NCBI RefSeq assembly: GCF_927798175.1
Contig: NZ_CAKMMP010000013.1
Span: 1 to 64,000, forward strand
Direction: 5' to 3'
Length of the DNA: 64,000 nucleotides
Origin: Paenibacillus sp. JJ-223
Lineage (GTDB): Bacteria; Bacillota; Bacilli; Paenibacillales; Paenibacillaceae
The position numbers and the translations under genes are program-made. Position 1 is the first letter of the stretch. Every line of letters begins with the position of its first letter. Positions 42,220-49,669 of the stretch are shown piece after piece. The notes under the pieces are model-generated. The model had not been told where the DNA came from, made no database searches, and saw only the letters and a program-made list of their open reading frames with translations.

Positions 42220-42711
42220 ATGGCGATGGCATGGGGACAAGGGGAACTCTTCGCTAAAGCAAATGAACAGGAGATCCAGCGTACGAAATTCCTGCTTGAA
42301 AAATATACAGAAATGCTTGCTTTGATGAGAGATTTCGAAGAATACGAGCAGGAAATGCAGCAGGTAGGCATCGATGGTGAAGCAGCTCGCCGCATCGATC
42401 AAACAGATCTGCATGCTGACAAGACGGCAAACGCCACAATTCTGATTGAGAAACAACGTTGGGTTTACAAACGTTACAATTTTTATACACGTCAACTCGA
42501 GCGAGCCCAACGACTGATTAAAGACGAAGATGCTCGCAAGGCGGTGGATTACAGATACATTCAAGGGTATTCACGTAAAGAAACGATCTTATTCTTCCGG
42601 CGATCACTCAGCGACAGCACCATCAAACGCAAGATTGATGAGGGTATTGAGAGTGTCGGCAATACGTTAAAGCTTATCGGCTTTTTTGAGCAAGATGATG
42701 CTGAATTCTAA
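42220..42711 (+). CDS. ArpU-like late transcription regulator
   Basis: 163 aa; ATGs at 42220 and 42226 both fit nearby AGGGGA sequences. Long helical N-terminal part and a C-terminal sigma-70 region 4-like HTH (KAVDYRYIQGYSRKETILFFRRSLSDSTIKRKIDEGIESVG). ArpU/YqaQ-type proteins sit before the late genes of many Gram-positive phages and switch on packaging and morphogenesis genes. Confidence 0.82.
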   Translation: MAMAWGQGELFAKANEQEIQRTKFLLEKYTEMLALMRDFEEYEQEMQQVGIDGEAARRIDQTDLHADKTANATILIEKQRWVYKRYNFYTRQLERAQRLIKDEDARKAVDYRYIQGYSRKETILFFRRSLSDSTIKRKIDEGIESVGNTLKLIGFFEQDDAEF

Positions 42712-42714
42712 AAA

Positions 42715-42750
42715 AAGCTGACGATTACTCGTCAGCTTCTCTTTTTTTTG
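42715..42750. terminator. Bidirectional terminator between ArpU-like and OLD genes
   Basis: AAGCTGACG pairs perfectly with CGTCAGCTT; A run before and T run after. Confidence 0.92.
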
Positions 42751-42755
42751 CATTG

Positions 42756-44471
42756 TTATCCTTTAATGAAATCTTGCAGTTCGTTTTTAAAGAATTCCAG
42801 TTTTTCTGGAGTGTTGTTTAATACTAATTTAGTCAGTTCCATCCCATGAACAATTTTATTGTAATTAAGAGAATAATTTTTAAATAAGCGCTCTAAAACT
42901 TCGCTTCCAACAACATCTTTTGTTATGTTTGAAGCTCCTCTAGGAAATAGCTTTATATCTGTAATATCGGCTAGCATAAGTTCAATTTTTGCTTTAATTT
43001 CGTCTGGATTTGTAGCTTCTGAAATTTCCTGATTTATAACTTCAGACAATTCTTCATAGCAGTCTAAAAAGTAATTCTCATATTCTCGGAGCTCTAAAAT
43101 AATTATATTATCTCCATAACTTTCTTTTAATGCGAGAAGTTTTTCATCGGTTTTATTATCTGCATCAATAATTATTTTATAAGGTATTGGGCTCTCTGAT
43201 ATGCCACTTAGAACTAGGTCAAGTTTGCTTTTATACTCCCGCATAGCAGAATTCCTACTGAAATAATTACCAGTTCCCTTCATATTTAAAATTCTGTAGT
43301 TATAACCGATCTGTTTTAAGCCGAAATGAGAGAGGATCATCGGAATTACATGTTCCTCAGTTTGTCCTTCTACAAATATTACTTTATCAGACAAAGCATA
43401 GTCACTGTTACTTACACCTATATCTTGTAGTAACTCTTGAATGTGATCTAGTTGAGTGAAAGAACTTATTGCATTAAACTTATTGACATGGATTAAATGT
43501 TTTTCCGCAGGATAATTAATCAAGATAGGTGAGTGGGTAGTGAATATAAATTGGTGTTCACTGCTCTCACTGACTAAATCATATATAGCTTTCTCTGCAG
43601 AAGGATGTAAGAATACTTGTGGCTCATCAAACAGAACTATACTGTTTTCTTTTGTATAGAGTACACATAGTAGTAATAGAACGTGAGTATAACCACTTCC
43701 ACACTGTGATAAGGGAATCGGAGTATCCATGCCCTCAAAGGATACACTAATAAAAGTTTGTTTCGCTCCGTTAATAGGAGTTCTAATAGAGGTAACATCA
43801 GGGAAAATTTGAATGAAAGTTTCAACAATTTTATCAAAGGTTTCTTCCTCATTGTTATGCAGAGTGTAGAGCAACCCGTTGAGGTTAGTTCCATCGATGT
43901 TTAAAGAATGGTTTAAACTTGAATCTTCAGTCGAAGGGACGTGTCTGGAACCAGCTATATATACTATTTTATTCTTGAGAAAAATCATTAAATTGTTTAA
44001 GAAAGTAGGTGTGTTTGAAAAGGAGACGCTACCTGAACGATCTACATAATGGAACACATAACTGGGAGAATTATTACTAGAATAATTTTCATTTATGTAG
44101 ACAGGTTTGTATGAATTCTCATGGTAGACTTCTAGCGCACCAAAAGTTGTAGCAATAGCATTCTCACTATATTTGAAAGAAAATCTAAATTTCTGGAAAG
44201 TGTTCACCATATATTGGGACTCAACCTTCTTATTTAATTCATTTAATTCTTCGATTGATAAGCTTACTTCCATGATGACTTCTAGTGATTCGGAAGTATT
44301 TGCTACACCAGTATCTAGATTGCCCTCTAGAACTTTATATATGGCTTCGATGAAGGCGGATTTACCTGTATTATTTCTCCCTGCCAAAGCATTGATTTTA
44401 TTATGTAAGTTAATCGGGCCTGTATCTTTTATGCTTTTGTAACTCTTAATATGAACGTTTAGTATTTTCAT
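42756..44471 (-). CDS. OLD-family ATPase with TOPRIM nuclease domain
   Basis: 571 aa from the ATG with GGGAGG six bases upstream. N-terminal SMC/ABC-type ATPase: Walker A GRNNTGKSAF, signature region LSQCGSGYTHVLLLL, Walker B SIVLFDEPQVFLHPSAEK, His switch FTTHSP. C-terminal TOPRIM: VIFVEGQTEEHVIP (catalytic Glu) and IIIDADNK (DxD). Such proteins (P2 OLD, GajA of Gabija) nick or degrade DNA and block infecting phages. No GajB-like UvrD helicase is adjacent, so a stand-alone OLD system is likelier. AT-rich, antisense to the phage operon, bracketed by terminators: a cargo gene. Confidence 0.9.
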   Translation of the reverse strand: MKILNVHIKSYKSIKDTGPINLHNKINALAGRNNTGKSAFIEAIYKVLEGNLDTGVANTSESLEVIMEVSLSIEELNELNKKVESQYMVNTFQKFRFSFKYSENAIATTFGALEVYHENSYKPVYINENYSSNNSPSYVFHYVDRSGSVSFSNTPTFLNNLMIFLKNKIVYIAGSRHVPSTEDSSLNHSLNIDGTNLNGLLYTLHNNEEETFDKIVETFIQIFPDVTSIRTPINGAKQTFISVSFEGMDTPIPLSQCGSGYTHVLLLLCVLYTKENSIVLFDEPQVFLHPSAEKAIYDLVSESSEHQFIFTTHSPILINYPAEKHLIHVNKFNAISSFTQLDHIQELLQDIGVSNSDYALSDKVIFVEGQTEEHVIPMILSHFGLKQIGYNYRILNMKGTGNYFSRNSAMREYKSKLDLVLSGISESPIPYKIIIDADNKTDEKLLALKESYGDNIIILELREYENYFLDCYEELSEVINQEISEATNPDEIKAKIELMLADITDIKLFPRGASNITKDVVGSEVLERLFKNYSLNYNKIVHGMELTKLVLNNTPEKLEFFKNELQDFIKG

Positions 44472-45024
44472 TATATCCTCCCTATATTTTTTAGTTTCTT
44501 GGTGTACCACTATCATTATAATATATAGGATGTCTTAGCAGGAAATTTGACCTCAACGTGAACCTTATTTGCGCTCATCTTGAGACCATGTTGAACCCCA
44601 CATGACTATTTTTCCGTGATACATTAGGAGCATAGAAAAAGGCGCGAATGAAACGCACGACTGCACAATGCAGCATATGACCGGGGCGTTCCTCTTCGCT
44701 CCTTTTCTGTTTTCATCGTAGTTGCCGAGAACATTTTGGACTAAATGCGGAATAGCAAGGATTCAGTAGGAAACAGTGGGTTTGTTCTGCATGATCAGGG
44801 CTCACCCGTTTTCTGTTCCTTGACCCGAATTTTGCGTCATATGTAAAATGGTCTTGTTCTTCCTCTCTTGTAACTAAGTACGTACGCTTTTAAAGCAAAG
44901 AGCGCAGCGTATTTGCTGCGGACGGTACGGACGCCATTCTTTAAATAGCGTTACAATAGCAGCAGAAGCTGTTATTTTTTATACGAAAAACGTAATTTCC
45001 GAAGCAATAATCGTACATATATCA
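44472..45024. other. Non-coding region between OLD cargo and late genes
   Basis: About 550 bp with no convincing gene. It must hold the leftward OLD promoter. A weak hairpin with T run (AGCAGC/GCTGTT, about 44958-44980) and the terminator at 45025-45060 suggest that a rightward non-coding transcript ends here, possibly from a promoter inside the region. I recognise no known RNA family. Confidence 0.4.
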
Positions 45025-45060
45025 GCAAAAGTCGTTCCTTAATCGGGAGCGGCTTTTTTG
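45025..45060 (+). terminator. Terminator upstream of the late small genes
   Basis: AAAAGTCGTTCC pairs (with G-T wobble) with GGGAGCGGCTTTT, then more T. Confidence 0.75.
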
Positions 45061-45076
45061 CATTGGAGGAATATCA

Positions 45077-45217
45077 ATGAATCGAAAGCGGAAGAAGAAA
45101 CGGGCCAGCTCTAGAAAGCAGCCTGAGAAGTGCAAAGGTTGTGTATGGGGTAGATGGGATGGAGTAAAACAGTTCTGTAGTAGACCTGAATGTGCAAAGG
45201 AGGTAAAATATCCCTAG
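45077..45217 (+). CDS. Small zinc-ribbon-like phage protein, 46 aa
   Basis: MNRKRKKKRASSRKQPEKCK start, then GCVWGRWDGVKQFCSRPEC. Four cysteines (CKGC ... CSRPEC) suggest a zinc knuckle; the N-terminus is very basic, so nucleic acid binding is plausible. TGGAGGA precedes the ATG. Confidence 0.7.
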   Translation: MNRKRKKKRASSRKQPEKCKGCVWGRWDGVKQFCSRPECAKEVKYP

Positions 45218-45251
45218 CACGTTTTCATAGTGTTAGAGGAGGTGAAAGGGC

Positions 45252-45410
45252 ATGAAAAATAGCGTCAGAATTCTTCACCATTCAAACATTGATTCACTTG
45301 AGAAGTTGGTTAACAACTGGCTTCATGAACATGTTATGGCTGACATCAAGTCTATTCAATACCACAGAGAATCAAATAGTCATGTGGCAGTTATCTGGTA
45401 TGAAGGATAG
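45252..45410 (+). CDS. Small phage protein, 52 aa
   Basis: Starts MKNSVRILHHSNIDSLEKLV and ends with strands VAVIWYEG. Layout resembles short Cse60-like proteins (beta strand, helix, two strands), only a loose likeness. GAGGAGGTGAAAGGG precedes the ATG. Terminator follows. Confidence 0.65.
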   Translation: MKNSVRILHHSNIDSLEKLVNNWLHEHVMADIKSIQYHRESNSHVAVIWYEG

Positions 45411-45419
45411 TTAAGAAGG

Positions 45420-45445
45420 GCACCCATCGTGGTGCTTTTTCTTTT
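45420..45445 (+). terminator. Terminator after the two small genes
   Basis: GCACC pairs with GGTGC, then TTTTTCTTTT. Confidence 0.7.
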
Positions 45446-45607
45446 GCTCTCATACGAACAAATGTGAGACGTTTTAAGCCCGTTTAAGTGAGAACGTCCG
45501 TTTGCAGGGGTGAACCTTGAAAAGAGCGGAGAGCAGGCGCTGAGTGAGCGTACGCACGAATTTGAGCTATGCCCACAGGTGAAACCAACTCAACACAAAT
45601 ATTACTC

Positions 45608-45636
45608 TTGACCACCGTCGTCTATTGTCTGATACT
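45608..45636 (+). promoter_or_regulatory. Probable promoter of the putAbiC-like gene
   Basis: TTGACC, 17-bp spacer, GATACT, 38 bp before the ATG. It would let the gene be expressed in the lysogen. Confidence 0.6.
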
Positions 45637-45674
45637 GGAAGATGTTGTGTCAGTAATAGATTGGGAGTGGTCAG

Positions 45675-46382
45675 ATGAAGAGGAAGTATATTGCATTAAT
45701 TGCTTTAGTGATTTTTGTGGTGTGGGCTGGTTCTGGAGTAGCAATATACATATTTGTTGATAAAGATTTCCGTGGAATAACTGGAGATATGTTCGGGGCC
45801 GTAAATGCGTTGTTCTCAGGTTTTGCATTTGCAGGACTCATTTATACAATAGCAGTACAAAGACAAGAATTATCTCTACAACGTGAAGCTATTAAAATGC
45901 AGACTGAAGAACTGAAAATGCAGAGAGAAGAAACAGCTCGTTCAGCCGATCAATTGGAGGGCCAGAAAAATTTATTAAATCTTCAAATGGCGATGAGTGT
46001 TGTTAATGATTTAATCGAAACCCAAAGTAGGAGGGCTGTAGAAGAATACACAATATCCGGTTATAACAATGTTCTAACTTTTTCTGATATGGTTAATTTA
46101 CGTCAGCATGATATTGGTTTAATTAAAGAAGATGCACCACACTTAAAATCTTACCTCGATACATTTTTTTTCATACTAAACTTTATTCAAATGTATGATT
46201 TACAGGATGAACAGAAAGAAATGCTAAATGATTTGGTGAGTATAAATACGTCAGATATCGAACTTAAACTAATACTTATTGCAGTTAAACAAAGTCAACC
46301 AAGAATGATAATGCTTGAAGCACATGGTTTCTATCCACGATACCAAAAACTAATTGAAGAATTAACAATGCCATCCTACTAA
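45675..46382 (+). CDS. Putative phage abortive infection membrane protein (putAbiC-like)
   Basis: 235 aa. Two membrane helices (IALIALVIFVVWAGSGVAIYIFV and GAVNALFSGFAFAGLIYTIAV) joined by GDMFGAVN, then a long coiled coil (QRQELSLQREAIKMQTEELKMQREE) and a helical cytoplasmic domain. This is the architecture of the putative phage abortive infection family (PF16872, DUF4760-related). AT-rich, own promoter, flanked by terminators: probable cargo protecting the lysogen. Mechanism unknown. Confidence 0.78.
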   Translation: MKRKYIALIALVIFVVWAGSGVAIYIFVDKDFRGITGDMFGAVNALFSGFAFAGLIYTIAVQRQELSLQREAIKMQTEELKMQREETARSADQLEGQKNLLNLQMAMSVVNDLIETQSRRAVEEYTISGYNNVLTFSDMVNLRQHDIGLIKEDAPHLKSYLDTFFFILNFIQMYDLQDEQKEMLNDLVSINTSDIELKLILIAVKQSQPRMIMLEAHGFYPRYQKLIEELTMPSY

Positions 46383-46411
46383 AGGATGGCATTTCTTATG
46401 GAGGTATAAAC

Positions 46412-47770
46412 ATGAACATCAGAATCGTGCCGATCGATCAGATCAATGCAGCAGCTTACAACCCTCGGGTTGACCTTCAGCCGGGAGATCCGGAGTATGA
46501 GAAGCTTCGACGAAGCATTGAGGAATTCGGTTATGTGGAACCCGTCGTTTGGAATGAACGCACCGGCAACATGGTCGGCGGCCATCAACGGTATAAGATC
46601 ATGGTCAATGAGCTTGGCCACACTGAATTGCAAGTGTCGGTCGTGGATCTCGATGATCAGCAGGAACGGCTTCTCAATATCGCTTTGAACAAGGTTTCGG
46701 GTGATTGGGATGAGGACGCCCTCACACAATTGTTGGTTGAGCTGCAGGCCGACGGGGCAGACATTTCCTTGTCTGGTTTCAATGATGATGAGCTTGAAAA
46801 TCTGAATCTTGAAATTAACACAGACGATTTGGATATACCTGATGAGCCTGAGCCCATTCCGTTGATTGACCGATTTGTCATCCCACCATTTAGCGTGCTG
46901 GATACCCGGCAAGGCTATTGGCAAGACCGCAAGCGGCAGTGGCTACAAATGGGAATAGAGAGCGATAAGGGGCGGAAGGATTCGCTCCTATTTGATATGG
47001 AAACTCAATCGGAATTTATGCGTGCAGCGATGGAAGCTGTCGGCAGTAGCACAAGCGTATTTGACCCGGTATTGTGCGAGATAATGTATCGTTGGTTCTG
47101 TCCAAAGGACGGTCAGGTGATAGACCCGTTTTCTGGCGGTTCCGTGCGTGGCATAGTGGCCGAATACTTGGGTTACTCGTATACTGGCGTAGACTTACGA
47201 CAGGAGCAGGTTACTGAGAATCGAAAGCAAGCGCAACTCCTTTATGAAAAAGGGGCTATTGATCGTTCCCCGGAATGGATACAAGGTGATTCGCGTAATA
47301 TAGCTCATTTGGCAGCACACGTTGAAGCTGATTTTCTGTTTAGCTGCCCGCCTTATGCCGACTTGGAGGTTTATAGTGATGATCCTGCTGATATATCCAA
47401 TATGGATTATATAGACTTTCTGGCAGCTTACCGAGAGATTATCGCGACAGCAGCCGATAGATTGAAAGAAAACCGCTTTGCTTGTTTTGTTGTGGGGGAT
47501 GTACGCGATCAACGCGGCGTGTATCGTAACTTTGTATCTGACACCATACAGGCTTTTCAGGATGCGGGCTTTGTCTATTACAATGAGGCCATTTTGATTA
47601 ATGTCGTGGGCAGTGTGGCTCTACGGGTAGGGAGGCAGTTCAGCAGCCGAAGGAAATTAGGCAAATGTCATCAGAACGTACTAGTGTTTTACAAGGGCAA
47701 TCCGCAACATATTAAGAAGGAGCTGGGCCCACTTGAAATTGACATGACAGCTTTTGGAGAAATCTCTTAA
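46412..47770 (+). CDS. ParB-like nuclease domain fused to DNA methyltransferase
   Basis: 452 aa. Residues 1-100 are a ParB/Srx-type domain (IVPIDQINAAAYNPRVD...FGYVEPVVWNERTGNMVGGHQRYKIM, with GGHQR). From about 225 a methyltransferase follows: DPFSGGSVRGIVAEYLGYSYTGVDLR (SAM motif I) then FLFSCPPYADLEVY, with CPPY in the place of DPPY/SPPY. The order motif I before motif IV differs from the common beta-class phage enzymes. It could read a sequence with the ParB part and methylate it. It has GGAGG upstream and host-like base composition. Confidence 0.88.
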   Translation: MNIRIVPIDQINAAAYNPRVDLQPGDPEYEKLRRSIEEFGYVEPVVWNERTGNMVGGHQRYKIMVNELGHTELQVSVVDLDDQQERLLNIALNKVSGDWDEDALTQLLVELQADGADISLSGFNDDELENLNLEINTDDLDIPDEPEPIPLIDRFVIPPFSVLDTRQGYWQDRKRQWLQMGIESDKGRKDSLLFDMETQSEFMRAAMEAVGSSTSVFDPVLCEIMYRWFCPKDGQVIDPFSGGSVRGIVAEYLGYSYTGVDLRQEQVTENRKQAQLLYEKGAIDRSPEWIQGDSRNIAHLAAHVEADFLFSCPPYADLEVYSDDPADISNMDYIDFLAAYREIIATAADRLKENRFACFVVGDVRDQRGVYRNFVSDTIQAFQDAGFVYYNEAILINVVGSVALRVGRQFSSRRKLGKCHQNVLVFYKGNPQHIKKELGPLEIDMTAFGEIS

Positions 47771-47840
47771 TCTCTCTCGATTGTCGTAGCCACATCGGTT
47801 ATCATCTCGATAACAACGATAGATAGAGGAGTGAAAGACT

Positions 47841-48038
47841 ATGAATCCAGAGATAGCCGCCCTAAAAGCACGGGCCGAATCGTACAAGCTGTTATACAAA
47901 ACCAAGAAGGTCAGCCGTGACGAGGCCATGGTTAACATCCAGCCGTATATTGATGCGGTGAATGTCAAGGCCACGGCAATAGCCAAGAAGTTCAATGTTC
48001 GTCCTAGACTCGTTACTGTTACCGGATTTTTGCGGTAA
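47841..48038 (+). CDS. Hypothetical phage protein
   Basis: 65 aa, basic, helical (IAALKARAESYKLLYKTKKVSRDEAMVNIQPYIDAVNVKATAIAKKF). GAGGAGTG upstream. Related short proteins occur before terminase genes in many Firmicute phages; function unknown. Confidence 0.7.
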   Translation: MNPEIAALKARAESYKLLYKTKKVSRDEAMVNIQPYIDAVNVKATAIAKKFNVRPRLVTVTGFLR

Positions 48039-48044
48039 TAAAAA

Positions 48045-48066
48045 GGGAGACGCTCGAACGTCCCCC
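48045..48066 (+). other. RNA hairpin upstream of the three-way junction
   Basis: GGG-A-GACG pairs with CGTC-C-CCC around CTCGAA (one A-C mismatch). No T run; possibly part of the same structured leader. Confidence 0.5.
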
Positions 48067-48081
48067 TGATCACCCAGGGTA

Positions 48082-48170
48082 TCCCCCGGCTGAGATAGCG
48101 GCCCGCCGCGCGCGGCATTTATGCAGACATCCGCTATCTCGCATTCCAGTATAACGGAAAGCCGAGGGGA
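48082..48170 (+). ncRNA. Structured leader: three-way-junction RNA covering a ribosome site
   Basis: P1: TCCCCCGGCT (48082-48091) pairs with AGCCGAGGGGA (48160-48170), ten pairs with one bulged A. P2: GAGATAGCGG (48092-48101) pairs perfectly with CCGCTATCTC (48131-48140). P3: TTCC/GGAA (48144-48159). Inside P2 lies the palindrome GCCGCGCGCGGC (48105-48116). P1 contains the GAGGGGA ribosome site of the next gene. A cis-regulatory RNA is likely; a cos/packaging site beside terminase is an alternative. It matches no family I know. Confidence 0.6.
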
Positions 48171-48174
48171 CTAC

Positions 48175-48387
48175 ATGAGAACACAAGATGAAATTTTGTT
48201 GCAACACGAGCTCGAAGTCGCAGAGGGTATCCTCGAATCTAAAGAGCAATACCGCAAAATCGTCAAAGCAGCAATCGCCCAGTGGGTTAAAGACCTGCAG
48301 GCCGGACATATAATGATGAAGACGGTCGACGATTTGGAACGACTTATCGAGTTGGATATCAAGTTACAGAAGGATGATGATCTGTGA
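48175..48387 (+). CDS. Hypothetical phage protein with occluded ribosome site
   Basis: 70 aa from the ATG just after the structured leader; the frame is open to 48121 but that part lies inside the RNA structure. Acidic and helical (RTQDEILLQHELEVAEGILESKEQYRKIVKAAIAQWVKDLQAG). Function unknown. Confidence 0.65.
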   Translation: MRTQDEILLQHELEVAEGILESKEQYRKIVKAAIAQWVKDLQAGHIMMKTVDDLERLIELDIKLQKDDDL

Positions 48388-48437
48388 TGTACGTAATTGT
48401 GTTAAATAGGCGAGGTCATACCTTATATTGCTTGTAG

Positions 48438-48455
48438 CCGCCCCAGTAAGGGCGG
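48438..48455. other. Short GC-rich hairpin
   Basis: CCGCCC pairs with GGGCGG around CAGTAA; no T run. It lies in the 84-bp gap between two small genes. Confidence 0.35.
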
Positions 48456-48471
48456 ACTAAACTAAGAACGG

Positions 48472-48693
48472 ATGATTTATATGAAAAGCAACATTATCGC
48501 GAATTTCACACAAGCAGGCATCACGAGCCAGAGCCTACAGGAACTAGTTGGATGTCACAAAGGACATATGTTGAAGGAACGGCTTGAAGGCCTTTCTTCT
48601 AACCACTCGAATGCATTGGCTGAGATTACGCAGAAGCAGCAGGCGAAGGGGAAGGAGCTGTATTGCTTCGAAGTCCCCCGTAATCGAGTATAG
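48472..48693 (+). CDS. Hypothetical phage protein
   Basis: 73 aa (or 70 from ATG 48481), poor ribosome site. No recognised motif (IIANFTQAGITSQSLQELVGCHKGHMLKERLEGLSSNHSNALAEI). Possibly a small HTH adapter. Confidence 0.5.
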   Translation: MIYMKSNIIANFTQAGITSQSLQELVGCHKGHMLKERLEGLSSNHSNALAEITQKQQAKGKELYCFEVPRNRV

Positions 48694-48727
48694 GTTCTAG
48701 TCAAAGGGGATTGAACATAAAAGGGAC

Positions 48728-48758
48728 AGACGGGTCTATTTAGGACTCGTCTTTTCTT
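48728..48758 (+). terminator. Terminator before the terminase genes
   Basis: AGACGGGTC pairs with GACTCGTCT (one G-T), then TTTTC. Separates the small genes from the late operon. Confidence 0.75.
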
Positions 48759-48781
48759 GTTGGGGGTGGTGATGGTGTAGC

Positions 48782-49669
48782 ATGGCCAGAGAACGTAGTC
48801 CCGAGCGGGACAAGGCAAAAAAGATGTGGTTGCAGAGCGGCGGGACGATGAAGCTAAAAGACATCGCCGCCGCTCTTTTCATTCCTGAATCTCGGGTCCG
48901 AAAATGGAAGTCCATAGATAAGTGGGAAGATGAATTGAATGGGAGCGCTGATGGTACTTCCAAAGGGAACGCTCCAAATGGAACGAATGGGAGCGTTCCA
49001 AAATCAAGGGGAGCGCCGAAAGGGAATAAGAACGCCGTCGGCAACAAAGGCGGTGCGCCTCCTGGCAACAAAAACGCCTTGGGGAATAGCGGCGGCAATG
49101 GCGGTCCATACCGCAACAAGAAGGCCCTTAAGCATGGAGGGTATGAAACCATCTTTGCGGATACCCTCGAGGCTGAGGAATTGGAATTGCTGGATCAGAT
49201 CGATACATCGCCAATGGCCCAGCTTGAGGAACAACTTCGGCTGTTGACCCTGCAGGAGATCCGGCACATGAAACGGGTCAAGATGTTGGAAGCCGGGCTG
49301 AGTGATGAGGAACGCAAGATCAAGGAAGAACTCACTCAGCGCAAGGATATGGTGCCATACACCAGCCCTAAGAGCGGGAAGCAGATTCAGGTTCCGGTCC
49401 TTACAGAGGGCATGAAGGTCACGGAGATCACGACCGTTATTTCCTCGAAGTTGGACAAAATCTTGAAGCAAGAGGAATGGTTGATCCGGACGCGTGATAA
49501 GAAAATCCGCGTGATTAACCTGATTGCCAGCTTGCAACAAGAGGAAGAGAAACTGAAAATCGCTCGTGAACGTTTGGAGTTGGACAAATTTAAGGCTTTA
49601 GGCCACGGCGGTACTGAGGGAGAGGGTGAAGGCGATGAAGACGACGATGGAGATGATCTAGATTGGTAA
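48782..49669 (+). CDS. Terminase small subunit (PBSX/XtmA-like)
   Basis: 295 aa. The N-terminal HTH (SPERDKAKKMWLQSGGTMKLKDIAAALFIPESRVRKWKSIDKW) is the PBSX terminase small-subunit DNA-binding domain. A Gly/Asn-rich linker (GAPKGNKNAVGNKGGAPPGNKNALGN) with repeated GNKNA units follows, then a coiled-coil oligomerisation region and an acidic tail. It recognises the packaging site and hands DNA to the large subunit, whose gene overlaps its stop. Confidence 0.92.
   Translation: MARERSPERDKAKKMWLQSGGTMKLKDIAAALFIPESRVRKWKSIDKWEDELNGSADGTSKGNAPNGTNGSVPKSRGAPKGNKNAVGNKGGAPPGNKNALGNSGGNGGPYRNKKALKHGGYETIFADTLEAEELELLDQIDTSPMAQLEEQLRLLTLQEIRHMKRVKMLEAGLSDEERKIKEELTQRKDMVPYTSPKSGKQIQVPVLTEGMKVTEITTVISSKLDKILKQEEWLIRTRDKKIRVINLIASLQQEEEKLKIARERLELDKFKALGHGGTEGEGEGDEDDDGDDLDW

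Noticed and set aside
42756..44471. Gabija system (GajAB)
   Set aside because: The OLD-like protein fits GajA loosely, but no UvrD-like GajB is adjacent in the window.
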